NCBI GenBank assembly: GCA_028281495.1 | Contig: JANQJU010000098.1 | Span: forward strand, 62,001-126,000 | DNA length: 64,000 nt | Direction: 5' to 3' | DNA from: SAR324 cluster bacterium | GTDB taxonomy: Bacteria > SAR324 > NAC60-12 | In this document: piece after piece, positions 1-8,557 of the stretch | Numbering within the stretch: position 1 is the first letter of the stretch | Layout of the letters: every line of letters begins with the position of its first letter | Translations under genes and position numbers: made by a program | The notes under the pieces: generated by a model | The model's input: the letters and a program-made list of their open reading frames with translations, nothing else | Databases searched by the model: none | What the model was told of the DNA's origin: nothing

Positions 1-710
1 CCGTTTATCTCACTGGGGCCACGGCTGGCAAGCATATCGTGATTCAAGTCATTGATCATGGCATTGGGGTGCCTGAAGCCAATCGAGACCAAATTTTTGA
101 ATCGTTTGTACAAGCAGATAGTACGATTACTCGTCGTTTTGGAGGCACCGGACTCGGGTTGACGATCTCTAAAAAAATTATTGATCTGCTTAATGGCACT
201 ATTGAGGTTTCAGACACACCTGGCGGAGGGGCTACTTTCAGTGTAAAAATCCCCGCAATTCCTGCATCCCCCCCTGAAATAGAGACCATTGAGAAAATTC
301 AAGAGGTCATCTTTGCCAAAGATAGTAAAGTGCTGATTGTTGAAGATAATCTAATCAATCAAGAGATGATTAAAGCCATATTTGAAGACATTGGTTGTTG
401 CATATACATTGCTCAGAATGGACAAGAAGGCATCACGAAAACCCAAGAACTCCATTCGGAAGGCCATGCGCCTGACCTTATTTTGATGGATATGCATATG
501 CCGATCATGGGAGGCATCGATGCCACTCGTGAAATCCGTGCCTATCCAGAGCTAAGAGATATCCCCATCGTCGCGCTCTCTGCCGATGCTTTCACCGAGC
601 AACAAATCGGAGCCCTCTCCATGGGCATGGATGCGTACTTGACCAAACCGATTAACACCAAAAAACTCTTACCCATCCTGAAAAAATATTTACCCCATAC
701 CATTAAGTAG
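1..710 (+). CDS. Hybrid sensor histidine kinase, C-terminal part (5' end outside window)
   Basis: The reading frame is open to the left edge, so this is the tail of a larger protein; the apparent GTG at 39 lies inside the ATPase domain and is not a real start. The visible part holds the C-terminal half of a HATPase_c domain: a DHGIGV G1 box, FVQAD F box and GGTGLGL G2 box. A complete response-regulator receiver domain follows, with acidic pocket VEDN, phosphoacceptor Asp in LMDMHMP (codon near 489) and conserved Lys in YLTKP. By family knowledge such proteins autophosphorylate on His and pass phosphate to the receiver. Sensor, DHp domain and His are not visible. No output domain follows the receiver, so a phosphotransfer partner elsewhere is expected. 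Confidence 0.93.
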   Translation, partial: VYLTGATAGKHIVIQVIDHGIGVPEANRDQIFESFVQADSTITRRFGGTGLGLTISKKIIDLLNGTIEVSDTPGGGATFSVKIPAIPASPPEIETIEKIQEVIFAKDSKVLIVEDNLINQEMIKAIFEDIGCCIYIAQNGQEGITKTQELHSEGHAPDLILMDMHMPIMGGIDATREIRAYPELRDIPIVALSADAFTEQQIGALSMGMDAYLTKPINTKKLLPILKKYLPHTIK

Positions 711-723
711 AGTGAAAGATCGT

Positions 724-996
724 TCACCCTTGCGATTGAAGGCTAGTGTCTACTGATGAACTGACAATCGATAAATTGGGGTTCCAGTCATCCACCACTT
801 CTTGTTCCTCAATGCCCAAGTACAAAATTGTGGCGGTTAAATTCTTGTGTCCCAAAGCCTTACTGATGGTGCCAAGCTTCACACCACGGCGGTAGAGGAA
901 CATCGCCTTGGTGCGCCGTGTGCTGTGCACGCTGTACTCTTCTACGTTGAAAATGTTTTTTTGATGGTCTGAGCCGTTCATGAAACCAGTTCTCAA
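724..996 (-). pseudogene. Tyrosine recombinase/integrase, C-terminal remnant
   Basis: The roughly 90 codons carry only the C-terminal catalytic part of a tyrosine recombinase: HSTRRTKA (the H-x-x-R element), LGHKNL (the second His) and YLGIE with the nucleophilic Tyr. The N-terminal core-binding domain and the first catalytic Arg are missing. An in-frame stop lies just upstream (complement of 1009-1011), and the nominal start would be TTG. The remnant lies about 160 bp beyond the 3' end of the tRNA-Lys gene, a usual position for an integrative element's integrase. I infer a decayed island scar. A very small active protein is unlikely without the missing Arg. Confidence 0.75.
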
Positions 997-1117
997 GCGG
1001 ACTTCACGTCAATCAAAACGACTATCTAAAGTTGTTGTGGTCCAGTCAAAAATTTATGGGCATTGTACAAGATTCACGGACATGAGTTACCAATCGATCT
1101 AATTAATTCTCATTCCC

Positions 1118-1143
1118 AAAAAAAAGAATGACTCGCGTCATTC
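1118..1143 (-). terminator. Rho-independent terminator of tRNA-Lys
   Basis: A perfect 7-bp stem (GAATGAC/GTCATTC, 1126-1132 with 1137-1143) has a 4-nt loop. Read on the minus strand it is followed by eight T residues (1125 down to 1118). It starts 11 nt beyond the CCA end of the tRNA, which is the expected place. Confidence 0.8.
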
Positions 1144-1154
1144 TCTTCAGGTGC

Positions 1155-1230
1155 TGGTGGGCCGACAGGGATTCGAACCCTGGACCACCTGATTAAAAGT
1201 CAGATGCTCTACCAGCTGAGCTATCGGCCC
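1155..1230 (-). tRNA. tRNA-Lys (anticodon UUU)
   Basis: The 76-nt cloverleaf includes an encoded CCA end (complement of 1155-1157). The acceptor stem starts GGGCCGA and closes with TCGGCCC. The D-arm reads AGCTCAGCTGGTAGAGC, the anticodon arm is CTGACTTTTAATCAG with anticodon TTT, and the T-arm contains GGTTCGAATCC. It is flanked by its own promoter and terminator and appears monocistronic. A truncated integrase lies just past its 3' end. Confidence 0.97.
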
Positions 1231-1244
1231 TTGCAAAAACAGTC

Positions 1245-1273
1245 TATATAAGAACCTTCCTGATGAATGTCAA
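1245..1273 (-). promoter_or_regulatory. Sigma70-type promoter for tRNA-Lys
   Basis: On the minus strand a perfect TTGACA (complement of 1268-1273) is followed after exactly 17 bp by TATATA (complement of 1245-1250). Transcription would start around 1238, about 8 nt before the mature tRNA end. Strong match, correct position. Confidence 0.75.
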
Positions 1274-1298
1274 ATGCTTTTTCTGAAAAAGCAGCACA

Positions 1299-2228
1299 TT
1301 ATTCCCGGAATGTCCGATTGGGCAAAGGACGGACGTCTTCCATAAAAATGAATTTGACGGTGTCGAAAAAGGAACTGTTGTCGAAATCCGCAGGCACGAT
1401 TTGGCTGTAGTTCTTTTTGGAGTGGGTGACCCATTGGAAGTAGTCATCGACCGATTCCAGCGTGGTAGAAAGCCGCTGACGGTTTTTTCGGAAACGCAAG
1501 GTGGGGACAATCGGATATCCTGCCTTGTGAAAACCATGGGCAATGATTCCGGAGCAAATGTAATAGGTCTCAAACTTGGTGGAGCCACCAAGATACACGT
1601 GCAGGTCCGGCCGAAATTTGATGTAGATGTACTTGAATAGTAACTTTTCGATGTTGGCAATATCATAGCGAGGTTGCAGTTTCACCATCTCCAGAATGTG
1701 ACGTGTGACGATCCGTTTGCCGGCTTCGTTGAGCATGGTCGGTCGGCAGATGCGGATATCCAAATGAATGTACCTTTCAATTGGGGTCACCAACACGCCT
1801 TCTGGGTCCGCCTCAACAATTTTTCCATCTCCCAAGTAAAAAGCCGAGTGACTGAACGCCGAGTGCGTCAGGGTTTGGACAATCTGGCTGATGCGCTGAT
1901 CTCCCCGTACTAAGATCACATCACAAGGTTGTGCCATTTCCAGAAAGCGTTGTTTTTTGTATTCCCAAAACAGGGTTTTTTCTTCTTGGGTGCCAAGCAA
2001 AGGATGGCTGGGTTCATAAGGAAGGGGTTGGAGAACATAATTGGTCAAGTGTTGATAAAACCAATCTTTGGCTCCTTGGGTCGAAAGCAGTTTTCCCAGC
2101 CCATTGAGCGTGGCAAAAAACCGGAAAATGAATCGATCGATGATGGTACTTTTCCCAAGAAACAAGGGTTGTCGATACAGCCGCCGAAGCCGTCGAAACC
2201 ATGTTTGGATCACAACTATATTTGCCAT
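1299..2228 (-). CDS. YiiX/YebB-like permuted NlpC/P60 papain-fold protein
   Basis: The 309-aa protein has a basic, hydrophobic N-terminal region (about residues 1-100) and then a permuted NlpC/P60-type domain. Typical elements are CDVILVRGDQRIS (about 102-113), THSAFSHSAFYLGDG with candidate catalytic His127, an acidic residue near 139, and YYICSGIIAHGF with candidate catalytic Cys225 near the C-terminal side. The order His before Cys is the hallmark of the circularly permuted branch (YiiX/YaeF/LRAT-like). Family members act as cysteine hydrolases or acyltransferases on peptides or lipids; the substrate here is unknown. No cleavable signal peptide is evident. The next minus-strand gene upstream, the amidotransferase, is 79 bp away, so co-transcription is possible. 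Confidence 0.75.
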   Translation of the reverse strand: MANIVVIQTWFRRLRRLYRQPLFLGKSTIIDRFIFRFFATLNGLGKLLSTQGAKDWFYQHLTNYVLQPLPYEPSHPLLGTQEEKTLFWEYKKQRFLEMAQPCDVILVRGDQRISQIVQTLTHSAFSHSAFYLGDGKIVEADPEGVLVTPIERYIHLDIRICRPTMLNEAGKRIVTRHILEMVKLQPRYDIANIEKLLFKYIYIKFRPDLHVYLGGSTKFETYYICSGIIAHGFHKAGYPIVPTLRFRKNRQRLSTTLESVDDYFQWVTHSKKNYSQIVPADFDNSSFFDTVKFIFMEDVRPLPNRTFRE

Positions 2229-2307
2229 AACCTCCTTGTGAATTGAGCTAGAAATCTCGTGGATTCAGAACCGTGAAATGTTTGGCAAAAGTGGAGTGTG
2301 AATCAAG

Positions 2308-2889
2308 TCAGAAAGAGTTGTGTAGGAAGTTCAATAAGATCGTTTTTCCTGCGGTGGTGAGGATGGATTCTGGATGGAACTGAAGCCCAATCATGGGCCA
2401 CGAGGTGTGACGGACGGCCATCAATTCGTGATCCTGAGTCCAGGCCGTGGCTTCGAGGCATTCCGGGAGAGTGTAGGGATCTGCGATCAAGGAATGGTAA
2501 CGTGTGGCTTGGAATGGAGAGGGCAAATCCCGAAATGGGAAATGGTTGTTGTGATAAATCCCAGAAGCTTTGCCATGCAAGATGTGATCGGCATGGGTGA
2601 TGGTTCCTCCCAACGCTTCGACCATGCACTGATGGCCCAAACAGACACCCACAAGGGGAATGGTGGGGCCGTAATGCAGAATCACGTCTTTGGAAATTCC
2701 AGCATCCTTCGGACGTCCTGGACCGGGAGAAATGCACAGATGGGTTGGGTGCTGAGCCGCAATGCTTTCTAGGTCAATGTGGTCGTTATAAAATACACGA
2801 ACCTCCGCTCCTAAGGTGCCAAAGGCCTGCACAAGATTGTAGGTGAAGGAATCGTAGTTATCGATCAGTACAACACGCCATGAATCCAT
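2308..2889 (-). CDS. pabA/trpG: Glutamine amidotransferase component of anthranilate or aminodeoxychorismate synthase
   Basis: The 193-aa class I glutamine amidotransferase has the usual TrpG/PabA length. It begins with the family start IDNYDSFTYNLVQ. The nucleophile elbow GVCLGHQ places Cys83, and FHPES supplies His172 and Glu174 of the catalytic triad; ISPGPGRP is also typical. It releases ammonia from glutamine for the chorismate-using TrpE or PabB subunit. Neither partner gene is in the window, so anthranilate (tryptophan) and p-aminobenzoate (folate) roles cannot be separated. The gene is divergent from the methylase at 3086, with about 200 bp between them for both promoters. Confidence 0.9.
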   Translation of the reverse strand: MDSWRVVLIDNYDSFTYNLVQAFGTLGAEVRVFYNDHIDLESIAAQHPTHLCISPGPGRPKDAGISKDVILHYGPTIPLVGVCLGHQCMVEALGGTITHADHILHGKASGIYHNNHFPFRDLPSPFQATRYHSLIADPYTLPECLEATAWTQDHELMAVRHTSWPMIGLQFHPESILTTAGKTILLNFLHNSF

Positions 2890-3085
2890 TGCTTTGCCTC
2901 CGCCTCGGTCGGGGTTTCAACTTGTAACTAAATTGGAATTCCCCCAACTATTCCCATGATGTCTACCGAATCGCAACCCTCGGTTTTTCCTCGGTCAATT
3001 TTGAGATCCAGAAGTTTTGTCTCAGTGACATTCCGGCTTTCTCAGTTGACGTCGTTTCATTCTTATTTTCCTCGGGTAAACCTCC

Positions 3086-4462
3086 ATGTCCGTTCCTGAA
3101 AAAAAACACCATGCTGCCAAGACTGCTTCGCGAAAGAAGCGTCGACCTTCTTCGAGTGCGTCGGGGAAGAAACGTCGACCGTCTGCCCAACTCCAAGAAA
3201 AAAAGCGACAGGCTCATATCTGGCCTGCCGATACGCATTCTAAAAGAAAACAACGTCGTTCCGTCGCCCAAGCCAATTTAGCCAGCCGTAAATTCGGCCC
3301 CATTGGGGATTATCTAATGGAGGCATTGCATGTCCCAGGGGAAGGTGCTGGAGCCGATTCCCTAACGCATGGATTTCATGCCTACCCAGGGCGTTTCCAT
3401 CCTAAACTGGTGCGAATGGTATTGGAACAGGTGGATACGGGAAAATCCCAGCATCTGTTGGATCCCTTCATGGGGGGAGGGACCACGTTGGTAGAAGGCA
3501 TGTGTAAAGGGTTTGAGGTGCATGGCAATGACCTCAATCCGATCGCATTGATGGTGGCCAAGGAGCGTTGTCGATTGCGTTCGGAAAAAGGAGCCGCTCA
3601 AGTGCGCAACACGCTCAATCGGTTGCATGAGGTGATCACGGGAAGGCAAGATGACAAAAAGAAAAAAATTATTCGGCGTCCGAACGTGACCGAATTGCGA
3701 CGGCACTACGCCCCCCATCTGTTTGTAGAAATGCTGCATTGGATTGATGAAATCGATAAACTTCCCGAAGTCCAAGAAAAACACACCCTCCGTGCTGTAT
3801 TTTCCAGTCTCGTCGTCAAGTTTTCGAACCGCATTTCCGATTCAGCCGATGAACCCACCTTGGTCCATTTTCCCAAAGGGGCGGTTTCCAAATGGATGCT
3901 GGCAAAAACCGAGGAGCTGCTCCGAGGTCAACAAGACTTAGTCAAACAAATGCAAAAACGTCAACCGCCTGCCGAGTTGATCATGCAAGATATTCAGAGG
4001 TTCACCGCTTTACCGAAGCAGTCGATGGATGTCATTGTGACCAGCCCCCCCTATCCAGGGACCTATGATTACTATCAACACCATAATTTGCGGCTGAAAT
4101 GGCTGAACATTCCAGCAGAAGATTTCCATAAATATGAAGTGGGGTCGCGTCGTCGGCATTCCACCAAATCCTGGAAACAAACGTTCCGCGATATCTTACT
4201 CACCTTACGTACGCTGACGAAACCTGGAGGTTCTTGCTTTTTGGTGATCGGAGATTGGTTGGAAGGTTCTCGGCCGGTCAATGCCTTTCGTTTTTTGCAG
4301 CAGTATGGTCCGAGTGTGGGCTGGGAAGTGGTCAGCAGTGGTTCAGTGCAACGTCAGATCTTTGTGAAAGACCACGTGGCCTTATATGGGCCGGATGGCA
4401 AATGGGAGCATCTGATTCAACTCGTCAACCCGATCAAGAAAGACGGTACAGATCGTGACTGA
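3086..4462 (+). CDS. Orphan SAM-dependent DNA (or RNA) methyltransferase with basic N-terminal tail
   Basis: The 458-aa protein has a Lys/Arg-rich tail at about residues 1-60 that repeats KKRRPS-type motifs, as expected for nucleic-acid contact. The catalytic core has motif I DPFMGGGTT (126-134), which binds SAM, an acidic GNDLNP loop (147-152) and motif IV TSPPYPG (319-325), the N4-cytosine/N6-adenine target-base motif. TPGGSCFLVIGDW-like motifs follow. The family includes solitary DNA methylases and TRM11-like RNA methylases; sequence alone does not settle the substrate. No restriction endonuclease gene is adjacent. The 3' end overlaps the start of the ExbB-like gene by 8 bp, implying translational coupling with an unrelated function. 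Confidence 0.82.
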   Translation: MSVPEKKHHAAKTASRKKRRPSSSASGKKRRPSAQLQEKKRQAHIWPADTHSKRKQRRSVAQANLASRKFGPIGDYLMEALHVPGEGAGADSLTHGFHAYPGRFHPKLVRMVLEQVDTGKSQHLLDPFMGGGTTLVEGMCKGFEVHGNDLNPIALMVAKERCRLRSEKGAAQVRNTLNRLHEVITGRQDDKKKKIIRRPNVTELRRHYAPHLFVEMLHWIDEIDKLPEVQEKHTLRAVFSSLVVKFSNRISDSADEPTLVHFPKGAVSKWMLAKTEELLRGQQDLVKQMQKRQPPAELIMQDIQRFTALPKQSMDVIVTSPPYPGTYDYYQHHNLRLKWLNIPAEDFHKYEVGSRRRHSTKSWKQTFRDILLTLRTLTKPGGSCFLVIGDWLEGSRPVNAFRFLQQYGPSVGWEVVSSGSVQRQIFVKDHVALYGPDGKWEHLIQLVNPIKKDGTDRD

Positions 4463-5078
4463 TTTTAGTGAAACCCTGTGGGAGGTTTATGAAAAAGGCG
4501 GTGTCATGATGGCGCCGCTAGGACTCTGTTCTTTAATCATGGTCACGCTCATCATTGAGCGTTTGATCGCTTTACGACGCAGCCGGATTTTTCCAGTCCA
4601 CGAACTGGAGCGGCTCCGAGCCTACGCTGAAGTCCATGAAGGCGACCTTTCCAAACTACAACCCACCCACAACAATCCAATTGGGCGCATCTTGCTGAAA
4701 GGCTTGGGCGTGATTCCTGCTCCGGCAAGCCGTTTCAAAGAAGCCATTCAAGACCAAGCTCGGCATGAACTGCATTATCTCGAAAAAGGTTTGGTGGTAT
4801 TGGAAATCATTGTGGGAGTGGCCCCTTTATTAGGACTGCTGGGCACCGCCTTAGGAATGATCGATGTGTTCAACAATCTGGCGGTCGAAGGCCCTGGGCG
4901 CACGGAGGCCTTGAGCGGTGGTATCTCTGAGGCGCTACTGACGACCGTCTGCGGATTGGCCATTGGAATTCCTGCATTGATTGCCTTCAATCTGCTGTCA
5001 CGTCGTGTGGAATCCCTCGCGTTGCAGATCGAACAAGAAGTGTTGTTTTTTTATCACAAACTCTATCCGCAAGATTAA
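4455..5078 (+). CDS. exbB: MotA/TolQ/ExbB-family proton channel protein
   Basis: The 207-aa inner-membrane protein has three predicted membrane segments: about residues 15-37 (MMAPLGLCSLIMVTLIIERLI), 112-138 and 155-178. The second and third carry the family pattern VAPLLGLLGTALGMIDVF and GGISEALLTTVCGLAIGIPAL, which line the proton path. With the ExbD-like protein that follows after 6 bp it should form a proton-motive-force energiser for outer-membrane transport or envelope work. No TonB or TolB is in the window, so the partner is unknown. The GTG start at 4455 overlaps the methylase stop. Confidence 0.92.
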   Translation: MTDFSETLWEVYEKGGVMMAPLGLCSLIMVTLIIERLIALRRSRIFPVHELERLRAYAEVHEGDLSKLQPTHNNPIGRILLKGLGVIPAPASRFKEAIQDQARHELHYLEKGLVVLEIIVGVAPLLGLLGTALGMIDVFNNLAVEGPGRTEALSGGISEALLTTVCGLAIGIPALIAFNLLSRRVESLALQIEQEVLFFYHKLYPQD

Positions 5079-5084
5079 GGGCGC

Positions 5085-5522
5085 ATGCAACTTTTTCAAA
5101 AGCAGCGGCGTAAACCTGCGATCATCCTTACCCCACTGATCGATATTCTGTTCATTTTGATTATCTTTTTTGTGGTATCGTCGCGGATTATCGGGGATAG
5201 CGGGATTGGGGTGGTGTTGCCCAAAAGTGGCCAAGGGAAAGATTCGGTCAGTTTCCTCCCCACGCTGATGGTCACCTCAGATGAACAATTGATCCTCAAC
5301 GACGAACCAGTCACATGGGAAAATTTGGCCGAGGCCTTGCAGAAAATCTTGGAAGACACGCCAAACAGTCCACTCATCCTCAATATCGACGAACGCGTGG
5401 CTCATGGACGAGTGGTCGGCTTGATGGATCAAGCGAAAGAAGTCGGCTTCCAACAGATCGTTTTTGGTACGCAATACAAAAGAGCGAATCAAGAGCCACA
5501 GACCGACAATTCCACAGAGTAA
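5085..5522 (+). CDS. exbD: ExbD/TolR-family biopolymer transport protein
   Basis: This 145-aa protein has one N-terminal membrane anchor of the ExbD/TolR type. TPLIDILFILIIFFVV carries the conserved membrane Asp that cycles protons with ExbB. A periplasmic domain of about 100 residues (to residue 132) follows, with the family LILNIDERVAHGRVVGLMDQAKEVGF region. It begins 6 bp after the ExbB stop, so the two are surely co-translated. A short acidic tail ends the protein. Confidence 0.92.
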   Translation: MQLFQKQRRKPAIILTPLIDILFILIIFFVVSSRIIGDSGIGVVLPKSGQGKDSVSFLPTLMVTSDEQLILNDEPVTWENLAEALQKILEDTPNSPLILNIDERVAHGRVVGLMDQAKEVGFQQIVFGTQYKRANQEPQTDNSTE

Positions 5523-5558
5523 CCCAGTCAAAAAAATATAGCGTTTTTCAGGAGGGCT

Positions 5559-5966
5559 ATGCGCAAATTCATCAATCTCACCACTCATCAACGCGAAGAG
5601 TTGGTGGACATCACAGAGCAAGTTCGGCAAATGGTGCGAGAAAGTTCGATTCAAAATGGACTGGTGGCTTTGTATGCTCAAGGAGCCACTGCCGCAATCA
5701 TGATTCAGGAAAACTGGGACGCCAGTGTCAGGACCGATGTGGTGCATCTGCTTCAAAAATTGATTCCACGCGGAGTCTGGCAACATGACCAAGTCGATGG
5801 CAATGGAGATTCCCATCTGAAAGCGGGACTGGTGGGACCTTCCGAAACCATCCCCTTGATTGACGGCACCTTAGGTCTTTCCCGATGGCAGAATATCTTT
5901 CTTTGTGAATTTGATGGCCCCCGCCAACGCCGGACCGTGGTGTGCACCATTCTCGAAGACCGCTGA
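5559..5966 (+). CDS. yjbQ: YjbQ-family protein (UPF0047, secondary thiamine-phosphate synthase type)
   Basis: The 135-aa length fits the compact UPF0047 family. Signature features are the N-terminal ITEQVRQMV region, GLVALYAQGATAAIMIQE, NGDSHLKAGLVGPS with the conserved His, and the closing WQNIFLCEFDGPRQRR. Members have weak thiamine-phosphate synthase activity in E. coli; the main physiological role is unclear. A good ribosome site (AGGAGG) precedes the ATG. It sits 36 bp after exbD and 8 bp before the next gene, so it belongs to the methylase-exbBD run. Confidence 0.88.
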   Translation: MRKFINLTTHQREELVDITEQVRQMVRESSIQNGLVALYAQGATAAIMIQENWDASVRTDVVHLLQKLIPRGVWQHDQVDGNGDSHLKAGLVGPSETIPLIDGTLGLSRWQNIFLCEFDGPRQRRTVVCTILEDR

Positions 5967-5974
5967 TCCCACCC

Positions 5975-7717
5975 ATGACTGTACGATTTCCTCTTCAGTT
6001 GCTCGCTTTTATTTTCTTCACGAGCCTCGTTTATTTTCCAATCACCCAAGCAGGCTTCGTGTGGGATGATAATATCTTTTTCCTCAAAGACCCCTTAGTA
6101 CTCGACCCCGCGGGACTATCCAAAATATGGCTCGAACCAGGAACCGGAGTTTGGAACTATTGGCCGGTGTCCCGTTCGGTTTTTTGGATACAGTATCAAT
6201 TGTGGGGGGCCGACCCGCTTGGTTATCATTTGGTCACGTTTGGTTTTCATCTGTTGAGTGCTTTGGTGCTCTGGAGGGGATTGCACTATCTTCGAGTGCC
6301 TTGGGCATGGGGGGTGGGATTGTTGTTTGCCTTGCATCCGCTACATGCCTCTTCAGCAGCATGGGCTACGGAGTTGAAGAATACGCTGTCCGCCGTGTTT
6401 TATCTGCTGGCAATCTGGAGCTATTTGGTCTTTGACCGCCATCGAACAGGCACGTGGTATGCTTTGGCTTTGGGACTGTTTCTATGTGCGTTATTGAGTA
6501 AATCGTCCACCGTGATGCTTCCGGTGGTATTGATCTTGTGTCGGTTGTGGTTACGGAGAGATTGGAGCCGTCGCGATATCTTGGGATTGTTACCCTTTTT
6601 CCTGATGTCGTTGGGAGCGGCTTATCTCAGCATTTGGTTCGAAGCACAAACCATCAACAGTCGTCCCTTGAGCGATACGATTGCTGAATACGAATTGGGG
6701 TTTGTTGAACGCCTACTGATTGTCAGCCATACGGCTTTCTTTTATTTCCGTCAGGTTCTATTTCCCTATCCGTTGTTGGTATTTTATCCTCCTTGGGAAG
6801 TTGCTCTCAACCAGGCCTCTTTCTACCTACCGCTGTTCAGTGGAATAGGGGGAATCGCTGTTTGCTGTTGGAAATACAATCAGTGGGGAAAACCCTTATT
6901 GCTCGGCGTTGGAGGGTTGGTTGTCACGGCATTTCCCGTGCTAGGTTTTTTCAATATTGCTGGATTTGCCTACACATATACATGGGATCATTTGGCGTAT
7001 CTGCCAAGCATTCCGCTCTTGATTCTGTTGGTGCAAGCCGCAAGACGCCTGCCTCATAGCCGCTGGTGGGGAGGGGTGATCTTGATGGGATTGAGCGTCT
7101 TCACATGGCAACAAGCCCAGACCTATGAAAATGCCTTCACACTGTGGGGAACCACGATCCAACGCAGTCCCACTTCTTGGTTTGCTTATTATAATCGAGG
7201 GTTGGCTCATTCAGCAGCAGGGAACTATGCTCAAGCTTTACAAGATTTTAGTGAGGCAGAACAACTGTACCCGCATTCAGCGGAAGTCTACGACAACCGA
7301 GGGACGGCCTATGCGTATCTCGGCCAATTCAAGGCCGCCTTACAAGATTATGATCGGGCGCTCACCCTCAAACCCCGTTATGTGAAAGGTTTTGTCAATC
7401 GAGGGAGTATCCATCTACTGCAACAAAACTGGCAACAGGCGCTTTATGATTTTGATCAGGCCCTCGCCATTGATCCCAATTACATTGATGCGTGGAATAA
7501 TCGGGCCGTTGTGCATAGTCAGTTGGGAAACTTCGAGGAAGCTCTTTATGATTATACACAGGCGTTAGAACGAAATCCATTTTTGGCCGAAGCGTATATC
7601 AATCGAGGGTTGGTCTATCGAGGCTTAAACCGACGGACGGAAGCCTGTGCGGATTGGCAAAAGGCTTGTCAAATGGGGGATTGCCAGCTTTACGAGCAGG
7701 GGCGTTGTGCACCGTAA
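5975..7717 (+). CDS. TMTC-like polytopic membrane protein with C-terminal TPR repeats
   Basis: The ATG at 5975 (MTVRFPLQ) is preferred to the GTG at 5942, which would overlap yjbQ. The 580-aa protein starts with a membrane helix and the luminal acidic motif GFVWDDNIFF (Asp31-Asp32), typical of GT-C glycosyltransferase-like TMTC proteins. About ten hydrophobic segments follow to residue 390. Five TPRs fill residues 400-575, with lines such as YNRGLAHSAAGNYAQALQDF. Family knowledge suggests O-mannosyltransferase-like activity with a lipid-linked sugar donor; no substrate can be read here. A paralogue with the same architecture lies at 18007-19686. Confidence 0.75.
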   Translation: MTVRFPLQLLAFIFFTSLVYFPITQAGFVWDDNIFFLKDPLVLDPAGLSKIWLEPGTGVWNYWPVSRSVFWIQYQLWGADPLGYHLVTFGFHLLSALVLWRGLHYLRVPWAWGVGLLFALHPLHASSAAWATELKNTLSAVFYLLAIWSYLVFDRHRTGTWYALALGLFLCALLSKSSTVMLPVVLILCRLWLRRDWSRRDILGLLPFFLMSLGAAYLSIWFEAQTINSRPLSDTIAEYELGFVERLLIVSHTAFFYFRQVLFPYPLLVFYPPWEVALNQASFYLPLFSGIGGIAVCCWKYNQWGKPLLLGVGGLVVTAFPVLGFFNIAGFAYTYTWDHLAYLPSIPLLILLVQAARRLPHSRWWGGVILMGLSVFTWQQAQTYENAFTLWGTTIQRSPTSWFAYYNRGLAHSAAGNYAQALQDFSEAEQLYPHSAEVYDNRGTAYAYLGQFKAALQDYDRALTLKPRYVKGFVNRGSIHLLQQNWQQALYDFDQALAIDPNYIDAWNNRAVVHSQLGNFEEALYDYTQALERNPFLAEAYINRGLVYRGLNRRTEACADWQKACQMGDCQLYEQGRCAP

Positions 7718-7876
7718 ACAATTATTTTGGAAGGCATGTTGCGATTTTCAGTCGAATTTGCTCTGCATCTATTGGGAATGAGTTCTAACGAAATTCGATT
7801 TCCTAATGTGGAAAACTTTGGTACGAAACTTATGGACCCATTATCAATTCATCACTCTCAATTGAAGGAGGCAATT

Positions 7877-8296
7877 ATGGTGCGAATCAGAACCGTTGTG
7901 ATTCTTGGTTTCATTTTAAGCGTTGGAACTTGGGCATGGGCTGCGAGTCCCGCTCCGGAAGGTGCCCAAGTCTATATCATTTCTCCATCACATGGAGAAA
8001 TGGTCACCAATCCAGTCACGGTGAAGTTTGGACTGAAAGGAATGGGAGTCGCTCCGGCAGGCATTGAAAAAGCGAACACCGGGCATCATCACTTATTGAT
8101 TGATACCGAGTTACCCGATCTCTCCAAGCCGATTCCAGCAGATGACAATCATCGTCATTTTGGGGGGGGACAAACGGAAATCACATTGACCTTGTCCCCG
8201 GGAGAACACACGTTGCAATTATTGCTCGGTGACTTTTTGCACATCCCACACGCCAAACCCATTATGTCGGAAAAGATTACCGTGATAGTCAAATAA
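7877..8296 (+). CDS. Secreted DUF4399 protein
   Basis: The ATG at 7877 has a strong AAGGAGG ribosome site and starts a clear signal peptide (VVILGFILSVGTWAWA, cleavage after about residue 23). The upstream extension to 7727 lacks these and is rejected. The mature domain matches DUF4399: VYIISPSHGEMV, VKFGLKGMGVAPAG, NTGHHHLLID and the late GEHTLQLLLGDF. The His-rich NTGHHH and NHRHF motifs could bind metal, but the family function is not established. The protein should be periplasmic, 139 aa as a precursor, and appears monocistronic. Confidence 0.88.
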   Translation: MVRIRTVVILGFILSVGTWAWAASPAPEGAQVYIISPSHGEMVTNPVTVKFGLKGMGVAPAGIEKANTGHHHLLIDTELPDLSKPIPADDNHRHFGGGQTEITLTLSPGEHTLQLLLGDFLHIPHAKPIMSEKITVIVK

Positions 8297-8557
8297 GATT
8301 GGCATCGTTCTCTGAGAAATTCAGCAGTCCCCTACGGTTTGGCCGTTTTCTTGCTCTACTGCTAGTAGCAAGCCTTCGCTTTGTTATTTGGCTCTGGTCG
8401 TGGCTTTCTCCTTGGATTCGAGCTTAGGCTTTGCTATTTGATTTCAATCCTCCTTCTGTATTGCCTATACAAAGAGTTATATCGTTATTGTGACTGTATA
8501 GGTTTTTTGTTATGGTCAGAAAAAGGAGGTATTTTTGTTGTAAAATCGGGGGACGTT

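Noticed and set aside
724..996. The integrase frame as a working small recombinase
   Set aside because: It lacks the first catalytic Arg and the DNA-binding domain, and has an upstream in-frame stop.
5942..5974. GTG 5942 as start of the TMTC-like gene
   Set aside because: It would overlap yjbQ by 25 bp and add non-hydrophobic residues; ATG 5975 begins the signal-anchor directly.
8521..8543. AAAAGGAGGT followed by TTG TTG TAA upstream of protein A, as a mini leader ORF
   Set aside because: Two codons with a weak start cannot be supported as a gene; the real ATG is at 8558.
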